From Rhynchopus sp. YZ270_cl-10 (taxonomy: Eukaryota; Euglenozoa; Diplonemea; Diplonemida; Diplonemidae): a stretch of 64,000 nucleotides of DNA. Shown here in pieces: positions 1-12,048 of this stretch. Within the stretch, counting starts at the first letter, position 1; each line of letters starts with the position of its first letter. Location: the NCBI GenBank assembly GCA_964035575.1, contig OZ037839.1, positions 1-64,000 of the forward strand. The letters run 5' to 3'. The position numbers were made by a program, and so were the translations under genes. The notes beneath the pieces are model-generated. The model was not told where the DNA came from. It did not search any database and was given only the letters and a program-made list of their open reading frames with translations.

Positions 1-1658
1 AGGTTTGCGGTTTGCGGGTTTTGCGGGTGGGTTTGCGGGTTTGCGGGTTGGGTTTGCGGGTTGCGGGTTTGCGGGTGGGGTTTGCGGGTTTGGCGGGGTT
101 TGCGGGGTTTTGCGGGTTTGCGGGTTTGCGGGTTGGTTGCGGGTTTGCGGGTTTGCGGGTTTGCGGGTTTGCGGGTTTGCGGGTTTGCGGTTTGCGGGTT
201 TGCGGGTTTGCGGGTTTGCGGGTTGGGTTTGCGGGTTTGCGGGTTTGCGGTGGTTTGCGGGTTTGCGGGTTTGCGGGTTTGCGGGTTTGCGGTTTGCGGG
301 TTTGCGGGTTTGCGGGTTTGCGGGTTTTGCGGGTTTTGCGGGTTGCGGGTTTGCGGCGTTTGCGGGTTTGCGGGTTTGCGGTTGTTTGCGGGTTTGCGGG
401 TTTGCGGGTTTGCGGTTTGCGGGTTTGCGGGTTTGCGGTTTGCGGGTTTGCGGGTTTGCGGGTTTGCGGGTTTGCGGTTTGCGGGTTTGCGGGTTTGCGG
501 GTTTGCGGGTTTGCGGGTTTGCGGGTTGCGGGTTGCGGGTTTGCGGGTTTGCGGGTTTGCGGGTTTGCGGGTTTGCGGGTTTGCGGGTTTGCGGGTTTGC
601 GGTTGCGGGTTTGCGGGTTTGCGGGTTTGCGGGTTTGCGGGTTTGCGGGTTTGCGGGTTTGCGGGTTTGCGGTGGGTTTGCGGGTTTGCGGGTTGCGGGT
701 TTGCGGGTTTGCGGGTTGCGGGTTTGCGGGTTTGCGGGTTTGCGGGTTTGCGGGTTTGCGGGTTTGCGGGTTTGCGGGTTTGCGGGTTTGCGGGTTTGCG
801 GGTTTGCGGGTTTGCGGGTTTGCGGGTTTGCGGGTTTGCGGTTTGCGGGTTTGCGGGTTTGCGGGTTGCGGTGGTTTGCGGGTTTGCCGGGTTTGCGGGT
901 TTGCGGGGTTTGCGGTTTGCGGGTTTGCGGGTTTGCGGGTTTGCGGTTTGCGGGTTTGCGGGTTTGCGGGTTTGCGGGTTGGTTTGCGGGTTTGCGGGTT
1001 TGCGGGTTTGCGGGTTTGCGGTTTGCGGGTTTGCGGGTTTGCGGGTTTGCGGGTTTGCGGGTTTGCGGGTTTGCGGGTTTGCGGGTTTGCGGGTTTGCGG
1101 GTTGCGGGTTTGCGGGTTTGCGGTTTGCGGGTTTGCGGGTTTGCGGGTTGCGGGGTTTGCGGGTTTGCGGGGTTGCGGGTTTGCGGGTTTGCGGGTTTGC
1201 GGGTTTGCGGTTTGCGGGTTTGCGGTTTGCGGGTTTGCGGGTTTGCGGGTTTGCGGGTTGCGGGTTTTGCGGGTTTGCGGGTTTGCGGGTTTGGGTGCGG
1301 GTTTGCGGGTTTGCGGTTCGGTTTGCGGGTTTGCGGTTTGCGGGTTTGCGGGTTTGCGGGGGTTTGCGGGTTTGCGGGTTTGCGGGTTTGCGGGTTTGCG
1401 GGTTTGCGGGTTTGCGGGTTTGCGGGTTTGCGGGTTTGCGGTGTTTGCGGGTTTGCGGGTTTGCGGGTTTGCGGGGTTTGCGGGTTTGCGGGTTTGCGGG
1501 TTTGCGGGTTTGCGGGTTTGCGGGTTTGCGGGGTTTGCGGGTTTGCGGGTTTGCGGTTTGGGGTTTGCGGGTTTGCGGGTTTGCGGGTTTGCGGGTTTGC
1601 GGGTTTGCGGGTTTGCGGGTTTGCGGGTTTGCGGGTTGCGGGTTTGCGGGTTTGCGGT
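1..1658 (+). repeat. TTTGCGGG satellite, irregular part
   Basis: Tandem array of the 8-mer TTTGCGGG. Many units are 7 or 9 bp long (TTGCGGG, TTTGCGG, TTTTGCGGG) and there are occasional larger disturbances such as GTGG or GGGG. The long open frames read through it, repeating CGFAGLRV, are only the array translated and are not genes. The irregularity stops abruptly at about 1,658. Confidence 0.97.
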
Positions 1659-4600
1659 TTTGCGGGTTTGCGGGTTTGCGGGTTTGCGGGTTTGCGGGTT
1701 TGCGGGTTTGCGGGTTTGCGGGTTTGCGGGTTTGCGGGTTTGCGGGTTTGCGGGTTTGCGGGTTTGCGGGTTTGCGGGTTTGCGGGTTTGCGGGTTTGCG
1801 GGTTTGCGGGTTTGCGGGTTTGCGGGTTTGCGGGTTTGCGGGTTTGCGGGTTTGCGGGTTTGCGGGTTTGCGGGTTTGCGGGTTTGCGGGTTTGCGGGTT
1901 TGCGGGTTTGCGGGTTTGCGGGTTTGCGGGTTTGCGGGTTTGCGGGTTTGCGGGTTTGCGGGTTTGCGGGTTTGCGGGTTTGCGGGTTTGCGGGTTTGCG
2001 GGTTTGCGGGTTTGCGGGTTTGCGGGTTTGCGGGTTTGCGGGTTTGCGGGTTTGCGGGTTTGCGGGTTTGCGGGTTTGCGGGTTTGCGGGTTTGCGGGTT
2101 TGCGGGTTTGCGGGTTTGCGGGTTTGCGGGTTTGCGGGTTTGCGGGTTTGCGGGTTTGCGGGTTTGCGGGTTTGCGGGTTTGCGGGTTTGCGGGTTTGCG
2201 GGTTTGCGGGTTTGCGGGTTTGCGGGTTTGCGGGTTTGCGGGTTTGCGGGTTTGCGGGTTTGCGGGTTTGCGGGTTTGCGGGTTTGCGGGTTTGCGGGTT
2301 TGCGGGTTTGCGGGTTTGCGGGTTTGCGGGTTTGCGGGTTTGCGGGTTTGCGGGTTTGCGGGTTTGCGGGTTTGCGGGTTTGCGGGTTTGCGGGTTTGCG
2401 GGTTTGCGGGTTTGCGGGTTTGCGGGTTTGCGGGTTTGCGGGTTTGCGGGTTTGCGGGTTTGCGGGTTTGCGGGTTTGCGGGTTTGCGGGTTTGCGGGTT
2501 TGCGGGTTTGCGGGTTTGCGGGTTTGCGGGTTTGCGGGTTTGCGGGTTTGCGGGTTTGCGGGTTTGCGGGTTTGCGGGTTTGCGGGTTTGCGGGTTTGCG
2601 GGTTTGCGGGTTTGCGGGTTTGCGGGTTTGCGGGTTTGCGGGTTTGCGGGTTTGCGGGTTTGCGGGTTTGCGGGTTTGCGGGTTTGCGGGTTTGCGGGTT
2701 TGCGGGTTTGCGGGTTTGCGGGTTTGCGGGTTTGCGGGTTTGCGGGTTTGCGGGTTTGCGGGTTTGCGGGTTTGCGGGTTTGCGGGTTTGCGGGTTTGCG
2801 GGTTTGCGGGTTTGCGGGTTTGCGGGTTTGCGGGTTTGCGGGTTTGCGGGTTTGCGGGTTTGCGGGTTTGCGGGTTTGCGGGTTTGCGGGTTTGCGGGTT
2901 TGCGGGTTTGCGGGTTTGCGGGTTTGCGGGTTTGCGGGTTTGCGGGTTTGCGGGTTTGCGGGTTTGCGGGTTTGCGGGTTTGCGGGTTTGCGGGTTTGCG
3001 GGTTTGCGGGTTTGCGGGTTTGCGGGTTTGCGGGTTTGCGGGTTTGCGGGTTTGCGGGTTTGCGGGTTTGCGGGTTTGCGGGTTTGCGGGTTTGCGGGTT
3101 TGCGGGTTTGCGGGTTTGCGGGTTTGCGGGTTTGCGGGTTTGCGGGTTTGCGGGTTTGCGGGTTTGCGGGTTTGCGGGTTTGCGGGTTTGCGGGTTTGCG
3201 GGTTTGCGGGTTTGCGGGTTTGCGGGTTTGCGGGTTTGCGGGTTTGCGGGTTTGCGGGTTTGCGGGTTTGCGGGTTTGCGGGTTTGCGGGTTTGCGGGTT
3301 TGCGGGTTTGCGGGTTTGCGGGTTTGCGGGTTTGCGGGTTTGCGGGTTTGCGGGTTTGCGGGTTTGCGGGTTTGCGGGTTTGCGGGTTTGCGGGTTTGCG
3401 GGTTTGCGGGTTTGCGGGTTTGCGGGTTTGCGGGTTTGCGGGTTTGCGGGTTTGCGGGTTTGCGGGTTTGCGGGTTTGCGGGTTTGCGGGTTTGCGGGTT
3501 TGCGGGTTTGCGGGTTTGCGGGTTTGCGGGTTTGCGGGTTTGCGGGTTTGCGGGTTTGCGGGTTTGCGGGTTTGCGGGTTTGCGGGTTTGCGGGTTTGCG
3601 GGTTTGCGGGTTTGCGGGTTTGCGGGTTTGCGGGTTTGCGGGTTTGCGGGTTTGCGGGTTTGCGGGTTTGCGGGTTTGCGGGTTTGCGGGTTTGCGGGTT
3701 TGCGGGTTTGCGGGTTTGCGGGTTTGCGGGTTTGCGGGTTTGCGGGTTTGCGGGTTTGCGGGTTTGCGGGTTTGCGGGTTTGCGGGTTTGCGGGTTTGCG
3801 GGTTTGCGGGTTTGCGGGTTTGCGGGTTTGCGGGTTTGCGGGTTTGCGGGTTTGCGGGTTTGCGGGTTTGCGGGTTTGCGGGTTTGCGGGTTTGCGGGTT
3901 TGCGGGTTTGCGGGTTTGCGGGTTTGCGGGTTTGCGGGTTTGCGGGTTTGCGGGTTTGCGGGTTTGCGGGTTTGCGGGTTTGCGGGTTTGCGGGTTTGCG
4001 GGTTTGCGGGTTTGCGGGTTTGCGGGTTTGCGGGTTTGCGGGTTTGCGGGTTTGCGGGTTTGCGGGTTTGCGGGTTTGCGGGTTTGCGGGTTTGCGGGTT
4101 TGCGGGTTTGCGGGTTTGCGGGTTTGCGGGTTTGCGGGTTTGCGGGTTTGCGGGTTTGCGGGTTTGCGGGTTTGCGGGTTTGCGGGTTTGCGGGTTTGCG
4201 GGTTTGCGGGTTTGCGGGTTTGCGGGTTTGCGGGTTTGCGGGTTTGCGGGTTTGCGGGTTTGCGGGTTTGCGGGTTTGCGGGTTTGCGGGTTTGCGGGTT
4301 TGCGGGTTTGCGGGTTTGCGGGTTTGCGGGTTTGCGGGTTTGCGGGTTTGCGGGTTTGCGGGTTTGCGGGTTTGCGGGTTTGCGGGTTTGCGGGTTTGCG
4401 GGTTTGCGGGTTTGCGGGTTTGCGGGTTTGCGGGTTTGCGGGTTTGCGGGTTTGCGGGTTTGCGGGTTTGCGGGTTTGCGGGTTTGCGGGTTTGCGGGTT
4501 TGCGGGTTTGCGGGTTTGCGGGTTTGCGGGTTTGCGGGTTTGCGGGTTTGCGGGTTTGCGGGTTTGCGGGTTTGCGGGTTTGCGGGTTTGCGGGTTTGCG

Positions 4601-5626
4601 GGTTTGCGGGTTTGCGGGTTTGCGGGTTTGCGGGTTTGCGGGTTTGCGGGTTTGCGGGTTTGCGGGTTTGCGGGTTTGCGGGTTTGCGGGTTTGCGGGTT
4701 TGCGGGTTTGCGGGTTTGCGGGTTTGCGGGTTTGCGGGTTTGCGGGTTTGCGGGTTTGCGGGTTTGCGGGTTTGCGGGTTTGCGGGTTTGCGGGTTTGCG
4801 GGTTTGCGGGTTTGCGGGTTTGCGGGTTTGCGGGTTTGCGGGTTTGCGGGTTTGCGGGTTTGCGGGTTTGCGGGTTTGCGGGTTTGCGGGTTTGCGGGTT
4901 TGCGGGTTTGCGGGTTTGCGGGTTTGCGGGTTTGCGGGTTTGCGGGTTTGCGGGTTTGCGGGTTTGCGGGTTTGCGGGTTTGCGGGTTTGCGGGTTTGCG
5001 GGTTTGCGGGTTTGCGGGTTTGCGGGTTTGCGGGTTTGCGGGTTTGCGGGTTTGCGGGTTTGCGGGTTTGCGGGTTTGCGGGTTTGCGGGTTTGCGGGTT
5101 TGCGGGTTTGCGGGTTTGCGGGTTTGCGGGTTTGCGGGTTTGCGGGTTTGCGGGTTTGCGGGTTTGCGGGTTTGCGGGTTTGCGGGTTTGCGGGTTTGCG
5201 GGTTTGCGGGTTTGCGGGTTTGCGGGTTTGCGGGTTTGCGGGTTTGCGGGTTTGCGGGTTTGCGGGTTTGCGGGTTTGCGGGTTTGCGGGTTTGCGGGTT
5301 TGCGGGTTTGCGGGTTTGCGGGTTTGCGGGTTTGCGGGTTTGCGGGTTTGCGGGTTTGCGGGTTTGCGGGTTTGCGGGTTTGCGGGTTTGCGGGTTTGCG
5401 GGTTTGCGGGTTTGCGGGTTTGCGGGTTTGCGGGTTTGCGGGTTTGCGGGTTTGCGGGTTTGCGGGTTTGCGGGTTTGCGGGTTTGCGGGTTTGCGGGTT
5501 TGCGGGTTTGCGGGTTTGCGGGTTTGCGGGTTTGCGGGTTTGCGGGTTTGCGGGTTTGCGGGTTTGCGGGTTTGCGGGTTTGCGGGTTTGCGGGTTTGCG
5601 GGTTTGCGGGTTTGCGGGTTTACGGG
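1659..5626 (+). repeat. TTTGCGGG satellite, perfect part
   Basis: About 495 consecutive TTTGCGGG units without a visible variant, closed by a single TTTACGGG unit. GGG recurs every 8 bp on the + strand with 5-nt loops, so the strand satisfies the usual G-quadruplex spacing rule. No gene is present. A 47-bp unique linker (5,627-5,673) separates it from the next array. Confidence 0.97.
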
Positions 5627-5673
5627 TTACTCTCTGTATATTACCGCGTTTCAGGTAGCTGAGCCGGCATCTA

Positions 5674-8041
5674 GTTGCGGGTGTGGCGGGTCTGCGGGTC
5701 TGCGGGTCTGCGGGTCTGCGGGTCTGCGGGTGTGGTGTGTGTGGGTGTGGCGGGTCTGCGGGTCTGCGGGTCTGCGGGTCTGCGGGTCTGCGGGTCTGCG
5801 GGTCTGCGGGTCTGCGGGTCTGCGGGTCTGCGGGTCTGCGGGTCTGCGGGTCTGCGGGTCTGCGGGTCTGCGGGTGTGGTGTGTGTGGGTGTGGCGGGTC
5901 TGCGGGTCTGCGGGTCGGCGGGTCTGCGGGTGTGGTGTGTGTGGGTGTGGCGGGTCTGCGGGTCTGCGGGTCTGCGGGTCTGCGGGTCTGCGGGTGTGGT
6001 GTGTGTGGGTGTGGCGGGTCTGCGGGTCTGCGGGTCGGCGGGTCTGCGGGTCTGCGGGTCTGCGGGTCGGCGGGTCTGCGGGTGTGGTGTGTGTGGGTGT
6101 GGCGGGTCTGCGGGTCTGCGGGTCTGCGGGTCTGCGGGTCTGCGGGTCTGCGGGTCTGCGGGTGTGGTGTGTGTGGGTGTGGCGGGTCTGCGGGTCTGCG
6201 GGTCTGCGGGTCTGCGGGTCGGCGGGTCTGCGGGTGTGGTGTGTGTGGGTGTGGCGGGTCTGCGGGTCTGCGGGTCTGCGGGTGTGGTGTGTGTGGGTGT
6301 GGCGGGTCTGCGGGTCTGCGGGTCGGCGGGTCTGCGGGTGTGGTGTGTGTGGGTGTGGCGGGTCTGCGGGTCTGCGGGTCGGCGGGTCTGCGGGTGTGGT
6401 GTGTGTGGGTGTGGCGGGTCTGCGGGTCTGCGGGTCGGCGGGTCTGCGGGTGTGGTGTGTGTGGGTGTGGCGGGTCTGCGGGTCTGCGGGTCTGCGGGTC
6501 TGCGGGTCTGCGGGTCTGCGGGTCTGCGGGTGTGGTGTGTGTGGGTGTGGCGGGTCTGCGGGTCTGCGGGTCTGCGGGTCTGCGGGTGTGGTGTGTGTGG
6601 GTGTGGCGGGTCTGCGGGTCTGCGGGTCGGCGGGTCTGCGGGTGTGGTGTGTGTGGGTGTGGCGGGTCTGCGGGTCTGCGGGTCTGCGGGTCTGCGGGTC
6701 TGCGGGTCTGCGGGTGTGGTGTGTGTGGGTGTGGCGGGTCTGCGGGTCTGCGGGTCGGCGGGTCTGCGGGTCTGCGGGTCTGCGGGTCGGCGGGTCTGCG
6801 GGTGTGGTGTGTGTGGGTGTGGCGGGTCTGCGGGTCTGCGGGTCTGCGGGTCTGCGGGTCTGCGGGTCTGCGGGTCTGCGGGTCTGCGGGTCTGCGGGTC
6901 TGCGGGTCTGCGGGTGTGGTGTGTGTGGGTGTGGCGGGTCTGCGGGTCTGCGGGTCGGCGGGTCTGCGGGTCTGCGGGTCTGCGGGTCTGCGGGTCTGCG
7001 GGTCTGCGGGTCTGCGGGTCTGCGGGTGTGGTGTGTGTGGGTGTGGCGGGTCTGCGGGTCTGCGGGTCTGCGGGTCTGCGGGTCTGCGGGTCTGCGGGTG
7101 TGGTGTGTGTGGGTGTGGCGGGTCTGCGGGTCTGCGGGTCTGCGGGTCTGCGGGTCTGCGGGTCTGCGGGTCTGCGGGTCTGCGGGTCTGCGGGTCTGCG
7201 GGTCTACGGGTCTGCGGGTGTGGTGTGTGTGGGTGTGGCGGGTCTGCGGGTCTGCGGGTCGGCGGGTCTGCGGGTCTGCGGGTCTGCGGGTCGGCGGGTC
7301 TGCGGGTGTGGTGTGTGTGGGTGTGGCGGGTCTGCGGGTCTGCGGGTCTGCGGGTCTGCGGGTCTGCGGGTCTGCGGGTCTGCGGGTCTGCGGGTGTGGT
7401 GTGTGTGGGTGTGGCGGGTCTGCGGGTCTGCGGGTCGGCGGGTCTGCGGGTCTGCGGGTCTGCGGGTCTGCGGGTCTGCGGGTCTGCGGGTCTGCGGGTC
7501 TGCGGGTGTGGTGTGTGTGGGTGTGGCGGGTCTGCGGGTCTGCGGGTCTGCGGGTCTGCGGGTCTGCGGGTGTGGTGTGTGTGGGTGTGGCGGGTCTGCG
7601 GGTCTGCGGGTCGGCGGGTCTGCGGGTCTGCGGGTGTGGTGTGTGTGGGTGTGGCGGGTCTGCGGGTCTGCGGGTCTGCGGGTCTGCGGGTCTGCGGGTC
7701 GGCGGGTCTGCGGGTGTGGTGTGTGTGGGTGTGGCGGGTCTGCGGGTCTGCGGGTCTGCGGGTCTGCGGGTCTGCGGGTCGGCGGGTCTGCGGGTGTGGT
7801 GTGTGTGGGTGTGGCGGGTCTGCGGGTCTGCGGGTCTGCGGGTCTGCGGGTCTGCGGGTCTGCGGGTCTGCGGGTCTGCGGGTCTGCGGGTCTGCGGGTC
7901 TGCGGGTCTGCGGGTCTGCGGGTCTGCGGGTCTGCGGGTCTGCGGGTCTGCGGGTCTGCGGGTCTGCGGGTCTGCGGGTCTGCGGGTGTGGTGTGTGTGG
8001 GTGTGGCGGGTCTGTGGCGGGTTTGCGGGTTTGCGGGTTTG
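5674..8041 (+). repeat. TCTGCGGG satellite with 24-bp GT-rich blocks
   Basis: Array of the 8-mer TCTGCGGG with TCGGCGGG variants. It is interrupted some 30 times by a 24-bp block built from TGTGG, TGTGTG and GGTGTGGCGGG. The block is three times eight, so the period of 8 is kept throughout. TCGGCGGG units often sit one or two units before a block, which gives a loose higher-order pattern. The array ends with three TTTGCGGG-like units before the next satellite. Minus-strand frames rich in TRRPADPQ are translation artefacts. Confidence 0.95.
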
Positions 8042-10870
8042 TGGCAAATGATGGCAAATGATGGCAAATCATGGCAAATTATGGCAAATGATGGCAAATG
8101 ATGGCAAATGATGCCAATGATGGCAAATCATGGCAAATGATGGCAAATCATGGCAAATCTTGGCAAATTATGGCAAATGATGGCAAATGATGGCAAATGA
8201 TGGCAAATCATGGCAAATGATGGCAAATCATGGCAAATCATGGCAAATGATGGCAAATCATGGCAAATGATGGCAAATGATGGCAAATGATGGCAAATGA
8301 TGGCAAATGATGGCAAATGATGGCAAATCATGGCAAATCATGGCAAATCATGGCAAATTATGGCAAATGATGGCAAATCATGGCAAATGATGGCAAATCA
8401 TGGTAAATCCCAAGTTAGCCATAAAACTGATATCCAAAAAAAATTTACAATGTTCGGAAATTTTGAACAGTATTTATGTGGGGTGGTTTTTGGGCCCAAA
8501 ATATCAACACAGTGTCTCCACTGGGGAAATTGCGTCAATTAAGGTGGGATAAGTGCTATGTGGCGAAAAAGATCGAAAATTTTGAAATTTGTTCACTACA
8601 GTGGGAAAATAGTGCAAATCATGGCAAAGCATGGCAAATCATGGCAAATCATGGCAAATGATGGCAAATGATGGCAAATGATGGCAAATGATGGCAAATT
8701 ATGGCAAATGATGGCAAATGATGGCAAATGATGGCAAATCATGGCAAATTATGGCAAATGATGGCAAATGATGGCAAATGATGGCAAATTATGGCAAATC
8801 ATGGCAAATTATGGCAAATGATGGCAAATGATGGCAAATGATGGCAAATCATGGCAAATTATGGCAAATGATGGCAAATGATGGCAAATGATGGCAAATC
8901 ATGGCAAATCATGGCAAATTATGGCAAATGATGGCAAAACATGGCAAATGATGGCAAAACATGGCAAATGATGGCAAATCATGGCAAATCATGGCAAATC
9001 CTGGCAAAACAATGCAAATGATGGCAAATCCTGGCAAATGATGGCAAATGATGGCAAATCATGGCAAAACATGGCAAATGATGGCAAATGATGGCAAATG
9101 ATGGCAAATCATGGTAAATCCCAAGTTAGCCATAAAACTGATATCCAAAAAAAATTTACAATGTTCGGAAATTTTGAACAGTATTTATGTGGGGTGGTTT
9201 TTGGGCCCAAAATATCAACAGAGTGTCTCCACTGGGGAAATTGCGTCAATTTAAGTGGGATAAGTGCTATGTGGCGAAAAAGATCGAAAATTTTGAACTT
9301 TGTTCACTACAGTGGGAAAATAGTGCAAATCATGGCAAAGCATGGCAAATCATGGCAAATCATGGCAAATGATGGCAAATGATGGCAAATGATGGCAAAT
9401 GATGGCAAATCATGGCAAATTATGGCAAATGATGGCAAATCATGGCAAATTATGGCAAATGATGGTAAATGATGGCAAATGATGGCAAATCATGGCAAAT
9501 CATGGCAAATTATGGCAAATGATGGCAAATGATGGCAAATGATGGCAAATCATGGCAAATTATGGCAAATGATGGCAAATGATGGCAAATGATGGCAAAT
9601 CATGGCAAATCATGGCAAATTATGGCAAATGATGGCAAAACATGGCAAATGATGGCAAATCATGGCAAAACATGGCAAATGATGGCAAATCATGGCAAAT
9701 CATGGCAAATCATGGCAAATCATGGTAAATCCCAAGTTAGCCATAAAACTGATATCCAAAAAAAATTTACAATGTTCGGAAATTTTGAACAGTATTTATG
9801 TGGGGTGGTTTTTGGGCCCAAAATATCAACACAGTGTCTCCACTGGGGAAATTGCGTCAATTTAAGTGGGATAAGTGCTATGTGGCGAAAAAGATCGAAA
9901 ATTTTGAAATTTGTTCACTACAGTGGGAAAATAGTGCAAATCATGGCAAAGCATGGCAAATCATGGCAAATCATGGCAAATGATGGCAAATGATGGCAAA
10001 TGATGGCAAATGATGGCAAATCATGGCAAATTATGGCAAATGATGGCAAATGATGGCAAATGATGGCAAATGATGGCAAATCATGGCAAATCATGGCAAA
10101 TTATGGCAAATGATGGCAAATGATGGCAAATGATGGCAAATCATGGCAAATTATGGCAAATGATGGCAAATTATGGCAAATGATGGCAAATCATGGCAAA
10201 TCATGGCAAATTATGGCAAATGATGGCAAAACATGGCAAATGATGGCAAAACATGGCAAATGATGGCAAATCATGGCAAATCATGGCAAATCCTGGCAAA
10301 ACAATGCAAATGATGGCAAATCCTGGCAAATGATGGCAAATGATGGCAAATCATGGCAAAACATGGCAAATGATGGCAAATCATGGCAAATCATGGCAAA
10401 TCATGGCAAATCATGGCAAATCATGGTAAATCCCAAGTTAGCCATAAAACTGATATCCAAAAAATATTTACAATGTTCGGAAATTTTGAACAGTATTTAT
10501 GTGGGGTGGTTTTTGGGCCCAAAATTTCAACACAGTGTCTCCACTGGGGAAATTGCGTCAATTTAAGTGGGATAAGTGCTATGTGGCGAAAAAAATCGAA
10601 AATTTTGAAATTTGTTCACTACAGTGGGAAAATAGTGCAAATCATGGCAAATCATGGCAAAGCATGGCAAATCATGGCAAATCATGGCAAATGATGGCAA
10701 ATCATGGCAAATCATGGCAAATGATGGCAAATGATGGCAAATCATGGCAAATCATGGCAAATTATGGCAAATGATGGCAAATCATGGCAAATGATGGGAA
10801 ATCATGGCAAATGATGGCAAATCATGGCAAAGCATGGCAAATGATGGCAAATCCTGGCAAATGATGGGAA
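8042..10870 (+). repeat. ATGGCAAATG 10-bp satellite with four spacers
   Basis: Tandem 10-mers of the form ATGGCAAAT followed by G, C or T, with ATGGCAAAAC variants. Four near-identical ~213-bp non-satellite spacers are embedded at about 8404-8616, 9115-9326, 9726-9937 and 10427-10638. Each spacer begins TAAATCCCAAGTTAGCC and ends in GGGAAAATAGTGC. Start-to-start distances are about 711, 611 and 701 bp, so this is a higher-order repeat. Open frames that recur in every spacer (beginning MWGGFWAQN) follow from the repetition and show no sign of being genes. Confidence 0.95.
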
Positions 10871-10874
10871 ATCA

Positions 10875-11336
10875 TTGACACTCCGTGACACTTTTCAGAA
10901 CACTTCTGATACTGATGCCCCTGAAGTTGTAGAGACCTCAGTCGCTGGAGTGAATACGCTTCTACCCGATGTGAGCAGCTTGCAGGCTACTCACAAAAAT
11001 ATTCTTGGGGATCACATTGCAATGGTGGTGGTGATGGAGTACCAGAAGAGGGGTCTGCCTCATGCTAATGCAATTCTTTGGAACAACAACAGAACATCAC
11101 CGAAGAATCCTTTAAATGTGGGTCACATCGTACAACTCCCTGGACCAGCACACCCAAACCTCTACAAAGCTTTCAGTCAGTATCTGATGAACAACAGGTG
11201 GATGGTTCATTACAATCTTCTCCTGAAATATCGGCGCCACAGAAACAATGAGGAAGTGCGCGGGGTCCTTGTTGTTAAGTATTTGTTTAAATACTTATTC
11301 AAGGGTGAGCCTGTGACAGGTCTATTGATGCAATGA
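10875..11336 (+). pseudogene. Helitron Rep/helicase fragment
   Basis: A 153-residue open frame with the Helitron Rep signature: VMEYQKRGLPHANAILW corresponds to the family's EFQKRGLPHAHILLW, followed by KYLFKYLFKGE, which corresponds to the KYIYKGHD block. Helitrons are rolling-circle DNA transposons whose Rep domain uses a His-hydrophobic-His metal site. Here the second His is Asn, so the nicking site is lost even within the surviving piece. The helicase part and both element ends are absent. The fragment abuts the 10-bp satellite directly on its left. I treat it as a relic. Confidence 0.75.
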
Positions 11337-11465
11337 TTTGTGTGGTAGAGTTGTGAACATTAAGGATAAAATAAGAAAACAAATAAAAAATAGCGATAAG
11401 TGGGGAGATGTCTTTGTGGGCTTGCGGGTTTGCGGGTTTTTTTGTCTCAGTTAATTTTTGTTTTT

Positions 11466-11775
11466 GCAAAGGAAATCTCTTGTGATGAAGAAAACATTAT
11501 TTTTGGGGAGTTTGTTGTTAATTGCATAAAAAGAAAAGAAAAAAAGAAAAAGAAAAAGATAAAAGTTGAAGTGAAGTTACAATTACTGGCAGTAAAGCAA
11601 ATAAAAAACTTCAACACCAAAACACAGTTCAAATGATCTAAGAAGTGTTTATTTTTCTATTTTAAATTGTTTTTTGTTTGGGTTTGTATTGGATACTTCT
11701 TCCCAGCCGGAGAGAAATCTCTTGTGATGAAGAAAACATTGTTTTTGGGGAGTTTGTTGTTGATTGCATAAAAAA
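11466..11775 (+). repeat. Duplicated ~65-bp segment
   Basis: Two copies (about 11,466-11,530 and 11,707-11,772) share GAAATCTCTTGTGATGAAGA and the following GTTTGTTGTT-TTGCATAAAAA stretch. Part of the same segment recurs in inverse orientation at about 35,207-35,245 (TTCTTCATCACAAGAGAT then CTCCGGCTGGGAAGAA). The surrounding 11,337-12,048 stretch is AT-rich and has no credible gene. Confidence 0.7.
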
Positions 11776-12048
11776 AAAGGGAAAAAAAGAAAAAGAGAAA
11801 AGGTGTATCTACATTTATCAGAGCAAACCCGCAAACAAAATAACATATGGGGTGTCACAGTTTTTGTTTTTTTTTATTCATTGTTTTTAGTGCCTGCTTC
11901 CGTCAGAGGTGTTTGTCAAAAATGAAATATGTCAACAAAAACAAAGAACACTTTAAATTTCATTTTTTACTACTAGTAAAGTAATTTTACGCTTCCAAAA
12001 CACACACACTACCTCAGTCAATCATACACATATTCATACACAAAAAAA

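Noticed and set aside
1-5626. Telomere at the left end of the window
   Set aside because: At a left chromosome end the + strand should read the C-rich strand; here it is G-rich. The same repeat also occurs in internal arrays.
5-8101. Very long open frames (up to 2,679 codons) across the first 8 kb
   Set aside because: They are translations of 8-bp satellites in every frame (CGFAGLRV, CGSAGLRV, TRRPADPQ) and carry no independent sequence.
8330-10774. Repeated ~61-residue frames starting MWGGFWAQN in the spacers
   Set aside because: Present because the spacer is repeated. They run into satellite at the 3' side and have no leader.
1-10870. CRISPR array
   Set aside because: Units are too short and uniform, the spacers are identical to each other, no cas genes are present, and the gene content is eukaryotic.
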